NCBI GenBank assembly: GCA_958418185.1
Contig: CATZEP010000025.1
Span: 1 to 14,908 of the forward strand
Source of the DNA: an uncultured Collinsella sp.
Lineage (GTDB): Bacteria; Actinomycetota; Coriobacteriia; Coriobacteriales; Coriobacteriaceae
Direction of reading: 5' to 3'
DNA: 14,908 bases
The position numbers and the translations under genes are program-made. The notes under the pieces were generated by a model that was given only the letters and a program-made list of their open reading frames with translations, searched no databases and was not told the origin of the DNA. Below, piece after piece: positions 5,428 through 13,448 of this stretch; position 1 is the stretch's first letter, and every line of letters starts with the position of its first letter.

Positions 5428-6771
5428 ATGAGCGAACCCCTGCGCACCGTGAACGTCGGTCTGATCGGTCTGGGAACCGTCGGAGGCGGCGTGGCCCGTC
5501 TGATCAAGAGCCACCACGATGAGTACCTGGCAGCCTACGGCATCGACCTTAAGCTGACCCGCGCCTGCGCGCTTGCCTGGGAGCAGGCCGAAGCAGCCGG
5601 TATTGAGCGCGAGGCCTTTACAAGTGACTGGCACGACGTCGTCACCGACCCCGCCGTCGACATCGTCGTCGAGCTGATCGGCGGCGAGCATCCCGCAACC
5701 GAGATCTTCACCACTGCCTTCGAGAACGGCAAGCATGTCGTCTCCGCCAACAAGGCTCTGCTGGGCCGTCACGTCGAGACGCTCGCCGAGAAGGCGCGCG
5801 CGTGCGGCGTGCAGATTAAGTGCGAGGCCAGCTGCGGCGGCGGCATCCCCATCGTGAGCACGCTCGAGCACGACCTGGTGGGCAACAAGATCCTGACCAT
5901 CGCCGGCATTCTCAACGGTACCACCAACTATATCCTGTCGCGCATGGACGCCGAAGGCGCCGATTACGCCGACGCACTTGCCGACGCGCAGGCCAAGGGC
6001 TATGCCGAGACCGACCCGTCCGCCGACGTCGACGGCTTCGACGCCGCCAGCAAGACGGCAATCCTCGCCTCCATCGGCTTTGGCACCCGCGTGACCACCG
6101 ACGATGTGTACCAGCAGGGCATCCGTACCATCGGCGCCGAGGACATCGCCCAGGCCCGCGAGCTCGGCTACACCATTAAGCTGCTGGGCATCGCCCGCAA
6201 CACCGACGCCGGCGTCGACGTCCGCGTGCATCCCACGCTGATCCCCGCCGACCACATGCTTGCCAAGGTCAACGGTGCCATGAACGCTGTCTACGTGGTA
6301 GGCGACGCCGTGGGCGAGACCATGTTCTACGGTGCCGGCGCAGGCTCCTTCCCCACCGCGAGCGCCGTCGTGGGCGATATCCTGTCGCTCTCCGAGCAGA
6401 TCAGCCGGGGCGTGGCTCCGCTGCCCGAGATTGAGCCCTATGGCCACAACCTCGCCTTTAAGCCCATGGACGAGCTCCAGACCAAGTACTATGTGCGCCT
6501 GAAGGTCGCCGACCGCGTGGGCGCCCTGTCCGAGACGGTCGACATCTTTGCCAAGCACAACATTTCGATCTCGCTCATCAACCAGGTCGAGGACGGCAAG
6601 TCGGGCGTCAGCGATGCCTGCTCGGTCATCTTCCTGACGCACCGCGCACTCGAGAAGGACGTCCAGGCTGCCGCCGCCGAGCTTGCCAGCGTCGACTGCG
6701 TTGCCGAGGTCGCCAACGTCCTGCGTATCGAGGACGTCGAGGCCTGGACCGAAGGCGTCATGGCCAACTAA
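5428..6771 (+). CDS. hom: Homoserine dehydrogenase with C-terminal ACT domain
   Basis: It reduces aspartate 4-semialdehyde to homoserine with NAD(P)H, the branch point to threonine, methionine and isoleucine. It has 447 residues, usual for Gram-positive Hom. The Rossmann motif is GLGTVGGG (14-21). SANKALL (106-112) includes the conserved Lys109. EASCGGGIPIV, ILNGTTNYILSRM and ADVDGFDAASK follow; in the last, D205 and K209 fit the catalytic Asp-x3-Lys pair of the family. Residues about 355-430 form an ACT domain (KVADRVGALSETVDIFAKHN), the usual site of threonine feedback inhibition. The upstream in-frame extension to 5278 lacks a ribosome site and is rejected. The gene is monocistronic, ends at a strong terminator, and diverges from livJ. 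No thrB or thrC is adjacent. Confidence 0.95.
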   Translation: MSEPLRTVNVGLIGLGTVGGGVARLIKSHHDEYLAAYGIDLKLTRACALAWEQAEAAGIEREAFTSDWHDVVTDPAVDIVVELIGGEHPATEIFTTAFENGKHVVSANKALLGRHVETLAEKARACGVQIKCEASCGGGIPIVSTLEHDLVGNKILTIAGILNGTTNYILSRMDAEGADYADALADAQAKGYAETDPSADVDGFDAASKTAILASIGFGTRVTTDDVYQQGIRTIGAEDIAQARELGYTIKLLGIARNTDAGVDVRVHPTLIPADHMLAKVNGAMNAVYVVGDAVGETMFYGAGAGSFPTASAVVGDILSLSEQISRGVAPLPEIEPYGHNLAFKPMDELQTKYYVRLKVADRVGALSETVDIFAKHNISISLINQVEDGKSGVSDACSVIFLTHRALEKDVQAAAAELASVDCVAEVANVLRIEDVEAWTEGVMAN

Positions 6772-6800
6772 CCCATCAATCGCCTAGCAATACGCGCTTT

Positions 6801-6836
6801 GAGGGCTCCCGTCCGATGTGGGACGGGAGCCCTTTT
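6801..6836 (+). terminator. Rho-independent terminator of hom
   Basis: GGGCTCCCGTCC (6803-6814) and GGACGGGAGCCC (6821-6832) form a perfect 12-bp stem with a 6-base loop, followed by TTTTGTCT. It begins about 30 bases after the hom stop. Confidence 0.93.
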
Positions 6837-6976
6837 GTCTCCTGCCCTAAGCACAACGGCAGAGCACATTTGCGCGAGCCGCTCATCGGTAACGCGGGCT
6901 ACCGTTCACCGATATGCAAACGCGGCCGATTCCGGCTACCGCTACGCTGTGCTGCGTACGTCCACCCCCGAAGAAT

Positions 6977-6981
6977 GGAGG
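6977..6981 (+). promoter_or_regulatory. Ribosome binding site deciding the start of the SDR gene
   Basis: GGAGG lies four bases before ATG 6986. The open frame begins further upstream at 6914, but that extension is Pro/Cys-rich and unlike an SDR N-terminus. The remaining 6837-6976 spacer has a weak inverted repeat (ATCGGT 6885-6890, ACCGAT 6908-6913) and no clear promoter. Confidence 0.7.
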
Positions 6982-6985
6982 CACC

Positions 6986-7735
6986 ATGTTGCTCGAGGGC
7001 AAGAAAGCAATCGTCACCGGAGGCACGCGCGGTATCGGCTATGCCATCGCCTGCCGTTTTATCGAGGAGGGTGCCGCCGTCACCGTCTTTGGCTCGCGCC
7101 AGGAGACTGCCGATGCAGCCGTTGAGAAGCTGACAGCCGTCTATCCCGACGCCAAGGTCTGGGGTCGCTCCTGCGACCTCACCTCACTCGAAGCCGTGAC
7201 CGAGGCCTTTACCCAGGCTGCAGCCGATATGGGCGGTCTCGATACGGTCGTCAACAACGCCGGAATCTCCCAGCGCTCACCCCTTTTGGACTATACAGCC
7301 GAGGAGTTCGCCAAAGTTATGGACCTCAACGTCGTCGCCGTCTTTAACGGTCACCAGGCTGCCGCCAAGATCATGACCGAGGCCGGCCACGGCGGCACCA
7401 TCACTACCACAAGCTCGATGGTCGCCAAGTACGGCCAGCCCTCTGGCGTCGGCTACCCCACGTCTAAGTTTGCCGTCAACGGCATGGTCCAGTCGCTCTC
7501 GCGCGAGCTCGCCCCCATGGGCATTCGCGTCAACGCCGTTGCCCCAGGCGTAACCAAGACCGATATGGTCGCCAACCTGCCCGAAGAGGTCATCAAGCCC
7601 ATCATCGCCACTATTCCGCTCGGTCGCATGGGCGAGCCCGAGGACGTTGCCAACGCCTTCGTTTTCCTTGCGAGCGACATGTCTTCCTATGTCACGGGCG
7701 CCATCCTCCCCGTCGACGGGGCAGCCCGCTCCTAA
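6986..7735 (+). CDS. Classical short-chain dehydrogenase/reductase (FabG-like)
   Basis: This is a cytosolic NAD(P)H-dependent oxidoreductase of the classical SDR fold, 249 residues. Motifs are TGGTRGIG (11-18, cofactor binding), a CDL stretch (63-65), NNAG (90-93), Asn115, catalytic Ser144, and Tyr157-x3-Lys161 in YPTSK. The Ser-to-Tyr spacing of 13 is canonical. Arg15 in the glycine motif and GSR (36-38) after the second strand point to NADPH preference. The C-terminus SYVTGAILPVDGA is typical of FabG-like enzymes. No fatty acid synthesis genes surround it, so FabG is only a family label; substrates might be a ketoacyl thioester, a sugar, or a steroid/bile acid. It is monocistronic, between the hom terminator and a shared convergent terminator. 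All active-site residues are present. Confidence 0.9.
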   Translation: MLLEGKKAIVTGGTRGIGYAIACRFIEEGAAVTVFGSRQETADAAVEKLTAVYPDAKVWGRSCDLTSLEAVTEAFTQAAADMGGLDTVVNNAGISQRSPLLDYTAEEFAKVMDLNVVAVFNGHQAAAKIMTEAGHGGTITTTSSMVAKYGQPSGVGYPTSKFAVNGMVQSLSRELAPMGIRVNAVAPGVTKTDMVANLPEEVIKPIIATIPLGRMGEPEDVANAFVFLASDMSSYVTGAILPVDGAARS

Positions 7736-7777
7736 AGGTCGAAAGTTTCGGCTTCGAACCTCAACAGAGTTCAACGC

Positions 7778-7830
7778 AAAAGGCGCGCTGCCCGCATCAA
7801 CCGCAGGCAGCGCGCCTTCTATTATTTGGA
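7778..7830. terminator. Bidirectional terminator shared by the SDR and antiporter genes
   Basis: AAGGCGCGCTGCC (7780-7792) and GGCAGCGCGCCTT (7806-7818) form a perfect 13-bp stem with a 13-base loop. The plus strand continues TCTATTATTT. On the minus strand the stem runs into TTTTGCGTT. It therefore suits both converging genes, which stop at 7735 (+) and 7857 (-). Confidence 0.88.
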
Positions 7831-7856
7831 CGGAACCCGTATCCCGACATTCCTTG

Positions 7857-9419
7857 CTACTTGCCGTCGTCGTCCTCGGCTTCTTCTCTTGCATAGAGCT
7901 CCAGCATGCGGCGGCGGTATTCGCGCACGGCGAGCTTGGCGCGCTCCAGGCGGCGACGCTCGCGCGGAGTCAGCTTGGACGGGTCGATCTCGTCGCCATA
8001 GGTCTTCTCGGCCAGCAAATGAGCGGCGTCCACGATACGGGCATCGATGTGCCCGTTTGCCGCCTCGGTCGAGAGGCGGTCGGCAATGGAATCAAGGGTA
8101 GGTATGCCGTCGAGCGAACGCCCATGGCCATGCGAGGTCAAAAGCTCATGCTCGCGTGCGAGCAGGCTCGCCAAATCGTGATGGGCGCGCAGGATGTCAA
8201 GTGCATCGGATGGATGCTCGGCAACCTCTGCCACGGCAGCGACCGGCGCGGCATCGACCACGCGGTAGAAGAGCTGCGCGAGCAGCGGCATCAAAAACAC
8301 CGTGATGGCACCGGCGGCCACCATAACCGAGGCGACATTTTGCGAAAGAGCGCCTGCGTTGACGGCCACGCTCGTCACAGCAACGATGATCGGCAGCGCC
8401 GTAGTGCAGTACAGGGCCACGGTAATGCGGCCATACGCCGACACATCGCGCGTCGCGGGACAAATGCTCATAGAGACAAGGATCGGCACCGCGCGAATGA
8501 TCAGCAGCGCCACGATAAAGCCCACGAGCAGCGCGGGGCGCGACACCACGGCCGTCAGGTCGATCTTAGCGCCCGACACGGTAAAGAACACCGGGATTAA
8601 AAAGCCATAGGCCAGGCCATCGAGCTTAAGCTCGAGCGTATGATTACCCTCGGGGATGATATAGCGCAGGACAAAACCGGCGGCAAAAGCGCCCAACACG
8701 ATATCGAGGCTAAAAATGGCGGAAAACGCCACGAGCGTGACCAAAATAAGCACCGTCAGGCGCACGAACGTCTGCGATGTGGTATCGGCGCGCTCCTGAA
8801 TAAAGGCGAAAAAACGACTGCCGATGCGTTTGGAGCGGCCGGGGACCACGGCAAGCAGCACGCACACGGCGGCAAATAAGCTCAAGATCAGCAGCGTCTC
8901 GATACCCGTACGGGCAGACAGCAGTACCGACATGGCGAGCACGGGGCCGAGCTCGCCCCACGTACCATAGGCGAGAATCGAATCACCGACGCGCGTTCCG
9001 GCAAGCAATCGCTCGCGCAAGATGGGCATGAGCGCTCCAAGCGCCGTCGAGGTCAAGGCGAGCGTCACGGCGATACCATCGAAATGGCTGACCGAGAACC
9101 ACGGGGTAAAGCGCACGGCAAGCCAGGCGATGCCAAACGTGACGACCCACGTCGCCATACCGTAGCGCCCCTCGACGCCCGTGATGTTCTTGGGATCGAT
9201 CTCAAAGCCGGCAAGCAGGAACAAAAAGGCCAGACCGAGCTCGGACACAAGCGAGACCTCGGCATCTACATGGATGACGCCGAGCATATGAGGTCCCAGC
9301 ACCGCGCCGAACACGAGCAAAAAGACCGTTTCGGGAACGGGTTTTCCAGGAATCGCCGAGGCGATGAAGGGGCTTGCAAAGGCCACGAGTGCGATGATGG
9401 CGAGCGAAACAAATGCCAT
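7857..9419 (-). CDS. CPA2-family cation/proton antiporter with long cytoplasmic tail
   Basis: This is a membrane protein that probably exchanges Na+ or K+ for H+. It has 520 residues. About 385 N-terminal residues form roughly 12-13 hydrophobic helices; the rest is a hydrophilic tail. Family features are LFLLAGFEIDP (66-76), TSTALG (123-128), AFAAGFVL, and LIPVFFTVSGAKIDL (about 274-288). The usual helix motif with a transport Asp (ND or DD) is replaced by TWGELGP (153-159), placing Glu156 where Asp is expected by rough alignment. There is no TrkA-N/RCK domain. The tail ends in a highly charged helix (about 482-518, rich in Arg, Glu and Lys, then DDD). ATG 9419 has AAGG six bases upstream. 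It diverges from purL. The ion specificity cannot be read from the sequence. Confidence 0.85.
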   Translation of the reverse strand: MAFVSLAIIALVAFASPFIASAIPGKPVPETVFLLVFGAVLGPHMLGVIHVDAEVSLVSELGLAFLFLLAGFEIDPKNITGVEGRYGMATWVVTFGIAWLAVRFTPWFSVSHFDGIAVTLALTSTALGALMPILRERLLAGTRVGDSILAYGTWGELGPVLAMSVLLSARTGIETLLILSLFAAVCVLLAVVPGRSKRIGSRFFAFIQERADTTSQTFVRLTVLILVTLVAFSAIFSLDIVLGAFAAGFVLRYIIPEGNHTLELKLDGLAYGFLIPVFFTVSGAKIDLTAVVSRPALLVGFIVALLIIRAVPILVSMSICPATRDVSAYGRITVALYCTTALPIIVAVTSVAVNAGALSQNVASVMVAAGAITVFLMPLLAQLFYRVVDAAPVAAVAEVAEHPSDALDILRAHHDLASLLAREHELLTSHGHGRSLDGIPTLDSIADRLSTEAANGHIDARIVDAAHLLAEKTYGDEIDPSKLTPRERRRLERAKLAVREYRRRMLELYAREEAEDDDGK

Positions 9420-9446
9420 GTGATGCCTTTCTCTTGTTTGCGCTTC

Positions 9447-9452
9447 ACTGTA
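9447..9452 (-). promoter_or_regulatory. Candidate extended -10 promoter of the antiporter gene
   Basis: The minus strand reads TGCTACAGT: an extended -10 (TGn followed by TACAGT). It would place transcription start about 20 bases before the ATG at 9419. TTGAGG lies upstream, but 13 bases is too short a spacing for a normal -35. Confidence 0.35.
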
Positions 9453-9488
9453 GCACCCTCGCCGTCCTCAACGCGCCGCGAGCTGTCG

Positions 9489-9494
9489 TATCAT
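9489..9494 (+). promoter_or_regulatory. Candidate -10 box of purL
   Basis: TATCAT lies 110 bases before the purL ATG in the 184-bp divergent spacer; no clear -35 is visible. I see no purine riboswitch-like fold in the leader. An 11-codon open frame at 9511-9546 lacks a ribosome site. Confidence 0.25.
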
Positions 9495-9603
9495 AGTGAC
9501 GTTTACAAACATGTGGCTCAAGGCGACCGCGAGGCTTGCCCCGTAAACCGACCGCTGCCGCATACCGTACCGTACGCCCAACCGATCAGGAAGGCAGGAA
9601 CCA

Positions 9604-12600
9604 ATGGTCTCTCGTATCTACGTGGAGAAGAAACCCGGGTTCGACGTCGAGGCTCAGCAGCTCAAGGGCGAGCTGACCGAGATTCTCGGCATCAAGGGCA
9701 TCGAGGCCCTGAGGATCATCAACCGCTACGACGTCGAGGGCATCGACGAGGAGCTTTTCCGCTCCTGCGTGCCGACCGTCTTTAGCGAGCCCCAGGTCGA
9801 TGTGACCTACGACGAGCTCCCCGCAAGCGATGGCGCCGTCTTTGCCGTCGAATTCCTGCCTGGCCAGTTTGACCAGCGCGCCGACTCCGCCAGCGAGTGC
9901 GTGCAGCTCATTAGCCAGGGCGAGCGCCCCGCCGTGCGCTCCGCCAAGGTCTATATGATCTCGGGCGCTCTGGACGAGGCCGCCATCGAGGCCATCAAGC
10001 ACTACGTGGTGAACCCCGTCGAGGCGCGCATCGCCTCGCTCGACCTGCCCGAGACGCTGTACATGGAGACCCCCGAGCCCCAGCCCGTCGAGGTGCTCGA
10101 CGGCTTCCGCGAGCTCGACGAGGCCGGCCTTGCCGCCTTTATCGCCGATCGCGGCCTTGCCATGGACGAGGCGGACATCGCCTTCTGCCAGCAGTACTTC
10201 CGCGATGAGAACCGCGACCCCACCATCACCGAGATCCGCGTGATCGACACCTACTGGTCCGATCACTGCCGCCACACCACCTTCGGCACCGTCCTGGACG
10301 ACGTGACGATCGACGACGCCGTGGTGCAGCAGGCCTTCGACCGCTACATGGAGATGCGCCACGAGCTCGGTCGCGACGCCAAGCCCGTCTGCCTCATGGA
10401 CATGGGCACCATCGGCGCCAAGTACCTTAAGAAGACCGGCGTCATGACCGATGTCGACGAATCCGAGGAGATCAACGCCTGCACCGTCAAGGTGAAGGTC
10501 GATGTCGATGGCGAGGACCAGGACTGGCTGTTCCTCTTTAAGAACGAGACCCATAACCACCCGACCGAGATCGAGCCCTTCGGCGGTGCCGCCACCTGCG
10601 TGGGCGGCGCCATCCGCGACCCGCTCTCGGGCCGCAGCTACGTGTACCAGGCCATGCGTGTCACCGGCGCCGGCGACCCCACCGTCCCGGTTTCCGAGAC
10701 GCTCGAAGGCAAGTTGCCGCAGCGCAAGCTCGTAACCACCGCTGCCGCCGGCTACTCCAGCTATGGCAACCAGATCGGCCTTGCCACCGGCCAGGTCAAC
10801 GAACTCTATCACCCCGGTTACGTGGCCAAGCGCATGGAGGTTGGCGCCGTCGTGGGCGCTACCCCGGCAAACCACGTTCGTCGCGAGTGCCCCGCCCCCA
10901 CCGACAAGATCATCCTGCTGGGCGGCCGCACCGGCCGTGACGGCATCGGTGGCGCCACCGGCTCCTCCAAGACCCAGAACACCGAGTCCATTGAGACCTC
11001 GGGTGCCGAGGTCCAGAAGGGCAACGCCCCGGTCGAGCGCAAGCTGCAGCGTCTGTTCCGCCGCGGCGATGCCTGCCGTCTGATCAAGCGCTGCAACGAC
11101 TTTGGCGCCGGCGGCGTCTCGGTCGCCGTGGGCGAGCTTGCCGACGGCCTGTACGTGGACCTGGACACCGTGACCAAGAAGTACGACGGCCTGGACGGCA
11201 CCGAGCTCGCCATTTCCGAGTCCCAGGAGCGCATGGCCTGCGCCGTCGCCGACGGTGACGTCGAGGAGTTCATGGGCTACGCCGCCGAGGAGAACCTGGA
11301 GGCAACCGTCATCGCCGAGGTTACCGCCGAGCCGCGCATGCGCATGGCATGGAATGGCGTCGCCATCGTCGATCTGTCCCGCGAGTTCCTCAACTCCAAC
11401 GGTGCGCCCAAGCACCAGGTCGCCCACGTCTGCGCCCGCAGCGTGTGGCAGCCCAGCTGGGCCGGCACCACGCTTGCCGAGCGCATGACCTCGCTCGTCA
11501 CCGACCTCAACGTCGCCTCCAACAAGGGCCTTTCCGAGCGCTTCGACTCCACCATCGGCGCCGCGACCGTGCTCATGCCCTTTGGCGGCAAGACGCAGCT
11601 CACCCCGAGCTCTGCCATGGTCGCCAAGTTCCCCGTGGACGGCGAGACCACCACGGCGAGCGCTATGGCATGGGGCTTTAACCCCTATCTGATGGAGGCC
11701 GACCAGTTTGCGGGCGCCTACCTGTCCGTGGTCGAGTCCATCGCCAAGCTCGTGGCCGCCGGCTTTGAGCACAAGCGCGCTTACCTCTCCTTCCAGGAGT
11801 ACTTCGAGCGTCTGCGCACCGAGGCCGAGCGCTGGGGCAAGCCCATGGCAGCCGTCCTGGGCGCCCTTATGGCCCAGGTCGACCTGGGTGCCGGCGCCAT
11901 CGGCGGCAAGGACTCCATGAGCGGCTCGTTTGAGGACGAGGCCGGCGAGCTCAACGTTCCGCCGACCCTCATCAGCTTCGCCGTGGCCGTGGGCAAGGCG
12001 GCCCGCGCTGTCTCCCCCGAGTTCAAGGGCCTCACGCACCGCGTCGTCCGCATCGCCCCCGCCACCTATGGCCAGGACTACCGTCCCGACGCCCAGCAGC
12101 TGCTCGCCGCGTTTGACGCCGTCGAGGCGCTCACCGCCACCGGCAACGCCCTGGCCATCTCCACGCCCGGCTACGGCTGCGGCGCCGAGAGCCTCTTTAA
12201 GATGTGCGTCGGTAACCAGATCGGCATCGAGCTTGCCGAGGATGTAGACGTAGAGAGCCTCTTCACCCCGCTCTACGGCAGCTTTATCGTCGAGCTCGCC
12301 GAGGACGCCGAGCTGCCCGAGGTCGCCGACGGCATTGTCGTCGAGCCCCTGGGTACCACCGTCGAGGGCTATGTCATCGATACCGGCTCCGAGGTCATCG
12401 AGCTCTCCGAGCTCCAGGAGGCCTGGGAGGGCGGCATCGAGGGCGTCTTTGCCTACCGCAGCGCCGGCGAGACCGCCGAGGTCGAGACCATCGACTTCCG
12501 TGCCAAGGATATCCACGTGTACGGCGGCGCCAAGATCGCCCGCCCGCGCGTGGTAATCCCCGTGTTCCCCGGCAACAACTGCGAGTACGATAGCGCCCGC

Positions 12601-13350
12601 GCTTTCCGCGCCGCCGGCGCCGAGGCCGACACCTTCGTGATCAACAACCTCACGCCCGAGGCCGTCGCCGAGAGCACCCACGAGCTTGCCCGCCGCATCC
12701 GTGCAAGCCAGATCGTCATGATCCCCGGCGGCTTCTCGGGCGGCGACGAGCCCGATGGCTCCGCCAAGTTCATCACGGCGTTCTTCCGCGCTCCCGAGGT
12801 CACCGAGGCAGTCCGCGACCTGCTCAAGGCCCGCGATGGTCTGATGCTGGGCATCTGCAATGGCTTCCAGGCCCTGATCAAGCTCGGTCTGGTGCCCTAC
12901 GGCGACATCGTCGACGCCACGCCCGATGCGCCCACGCTGACGTTCAACACCATCGGTCGCCATCAGAGCCGTCTGGTGCGCACCCGTATCTCGTCCAACC
13001 TGTCCCCGTGGCTGTCGCAGTGCAGCCTGGACGACCCCTACACCGTCGCCATCAGCCACGGCGAGGGCCGCTTTGTCGCCAACGACGAGGTGCTCGCCCA
13101 GCTGATCGCCAACGGCCAGGTCGCCACGCAGTACGTGGGCGAGAACGGCAAGCCCAGCATGGATCTTTCCGTCAACCCCAACGGCTCCGCACTCGCCATC
13201 GAGGGCATCACGAGCCCCGACGGCCGCGTTCTGGGCAAGATGGGCCATGCCGAGCGTCGCGGCGACAACCTGTACCGCAACGTGCCCGAGCATGTCCCTG
13301 GCGATAAGTTCATGCCGATCTTTGAGAGCGGCGTGGCCTACTTCGCTTAA
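9604..13350 (+). CDS. purL: Phosphoribosylformylglycinamidine synthase (single-chain PurL with glutaminase domain)
   Basis: It converts FGAR, glutamine and ATP to FGAM, the fourth step of de novo purine synthesis. The 1248 residues form the long type, in which the PurS-like, synthase and PurQ-like parts are fused. Motifs in order are TYWSDHCRHTTF (216-227), KNETHNH (313-319) then a PTEIEPFGG nucleotide-site stretch, GGRTGRDGIGGATGSS (440-455), NDFGAGG, and GGKDSMSG (767-774) in the second AIRS-like repeat. The glutaminase domain starts near 982 with FPGNNCEYDSARAF (988-1001). It includes IPGGFSGGD, GICNGFQ with nucleophile Cys1085, and MGHAERRG with His1215 and Glu1217 completing the triad. 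The ATG is preceded by AGGAA (3-base gap) and AAGG further up. Codon use is very GC-biased, suggesting high expression. It is monocistronic, with a strong terminator after it. Confidence 0.97.
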   Translation: MVSRIYVEKKPGFDVEAQQLKGELTEILGIKGIEALRIINRYDVEGIDEELFRSCVPTVFSEPQVDVTYDELPASDGAVFAVEFLPGQFDQRADSASECVQLISQGERPAVRSAKVYMISGALDEAAIEAIKHYVVNPVEARIASLDLPETLYMETPEPQPVEVLDGFRELDEAGLAAFIADRGLAMDEADIAFCQQYFRDENRDPTITEIRVIDTYWSDHCRHTTFGTVLDDVTIDDAVVQQAFDRYMEMRHELGRDAKPVCLMDMGTIGAKYLKKTGVMTDVDESEEINACTVKVKVDVDGEDQDWLFLFKNETHNHPTEIEPFGGAATCVGGAIRDPLSGRSYVYQAMRVTGAGDPTVPVSETLEGKLPQRKLVTTAAAGYSSYGNQIGLATGQVNELYHPGYVAKRMEVGAVVGATPANHVRRECPAPTDKIILLGGRTGRDGIGGATGSSKTQNTESIETSGAEVQKGNAPVERKLQRLFRRGDACRLIKRCNDFGAGGVSVAVGELADGLYVDLDTVTKKYDGLDGTELAISESQERMACAVADGDVEEFMGYAAEENLEATVIAEVTAEPRMRMAWNGVAIVDLSREFLNSNGAPKHQVAHVCARSVWQPSWAGTTLAERMTSLVTDLNVASNKGLSERFDSTIGAATVLMPFGGKTQLTPSSAMVAKFPVDGETTTASAMAWGFNPYLMEADQFAGAYLSVVESIAKLVAAGFEHKRAYLSFQEYFERLRTEAERWGKPMAAVLGALMAQVDLGAGAIGGKDSMSGSFEDEAGELNVPPTLISFAVAVGKAARAVSPEFKGLTHRVVRIAPATYGQDYRPDAQQLLAAFDAVEALTATGNALAISTPGYGCGAESLFKMCVGNQIGIELAEDVDVESLFTPLYGSFIVELAEDAELPEVADGIVVEPLGTTVEGYVIDTGSEVIELSELQEAWEGGIEGVFAYRSAGETAEVETIDFRAKDIHVYGGAKIARPRVVIPVFPGNNCEYDSARAFRAAGAEADTFVINNLTPEAVAESTHELARRIRASQIVMIPGGFSGGDEPDGSAKFITAFFRAPEVTEAVRDLLKARDGLMLGICNGFQALIKLGLVPYGDIVDATPDAPTLTFNTIGRHQSRLVRTRISSNLSPWLSQCSLDDPYTVAISHGEGRFVANDEVLAQLIANGQVATQYVGENGKPSMDLSVNPNGSALAIEGITSPDGRVLGKMGHAERRGDNLYRNVPEHVPGDKFMPIFESGVAYFA

Positions 13351-13364
13351 TGCGTCCCATCGGG

Positions 13365-13370
13365 TACAAT
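13365..13370 (+). promoter_or_regulatory. Promoter-like TACAAT box ahead of the purL terminator
   Basis: TACAAT matches the -10 consensus at five of six positions and lies 15 bases after the purL stop. A weak TTCGCT stands 17 bases upstream, inside the end of purL. A transcript from here would enter the terminator hairpin after about ten bases, so it would either be a very short RNA or depend on readthrough to reach the transporter gene. Confidence 0.3.
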
Positions 13371-13386
13371 CCGCTCGGGTAACAAC

Positions 13387-13423
13387 ACCCGCCACCGGCA
13401 CACCCGGTGGCGGGTTCTTTTTT
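13387..13423 (+). terminator. Rho-independent terminator of purL
   Basis: ACCCGCCACCGG (13387-13398) and CCGGTGGCGGGT (13404-13415) form a perfect 12-bp stem with a 5-base loop, followed by TCTTTTTT. It ends about 25 bases before the next gene's ATG, so that gene needs either readthrough or a promoter very close to its start. Confidence 0.93.
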
Positions 13424-13436
13424 GCTTCACGCATAC

Positions 13437-13443
13437 AGGAAGG
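13437..13443 (+). promoter_or_regulatory. Ribosome binding site deciding the start of the EamA transporter gene
   Basis: AGGAAGG lies five bases before ATG 13449. The open frame can be extended to 13407, but that start would fall inside the purL terminator stem. Confidence 0.75.
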
Positions 13444-13448
13444 ACATC

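Noticed and set aside
5422..6642. A 406-codon minus-strand open frame opposite hom
   Set aside because: Antisense shadow of a gene with strong GC bias at third codon positions; no ribosome site or recognisable fold.
6914..6985. N-terminal extension of the SDR gene
   Set aside because: Its Pro/Cys-rich sequence does not fit an SDR, whereas GGAGG precedes ATG 6986.
9511..9546. An 11-codon open frame (ATG to TAA) upstream of purL, considered as a leader peptide
   Set aside because: No Shine-Dalgarno in front, no run of regulatory codons and no terminator/antiterminator pair after it.
9586..13434. A 1282-codon open frame antisense to the whole of purL
   Set aside because: Its translation is low-complexity (Gly, Ala, Val, His, Asp) with no domain. 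Open antisense frames arise in GC-rich genes because the sense strand avoids TTA, CTA and TCA codons. The sense strand has all PurL motifs.
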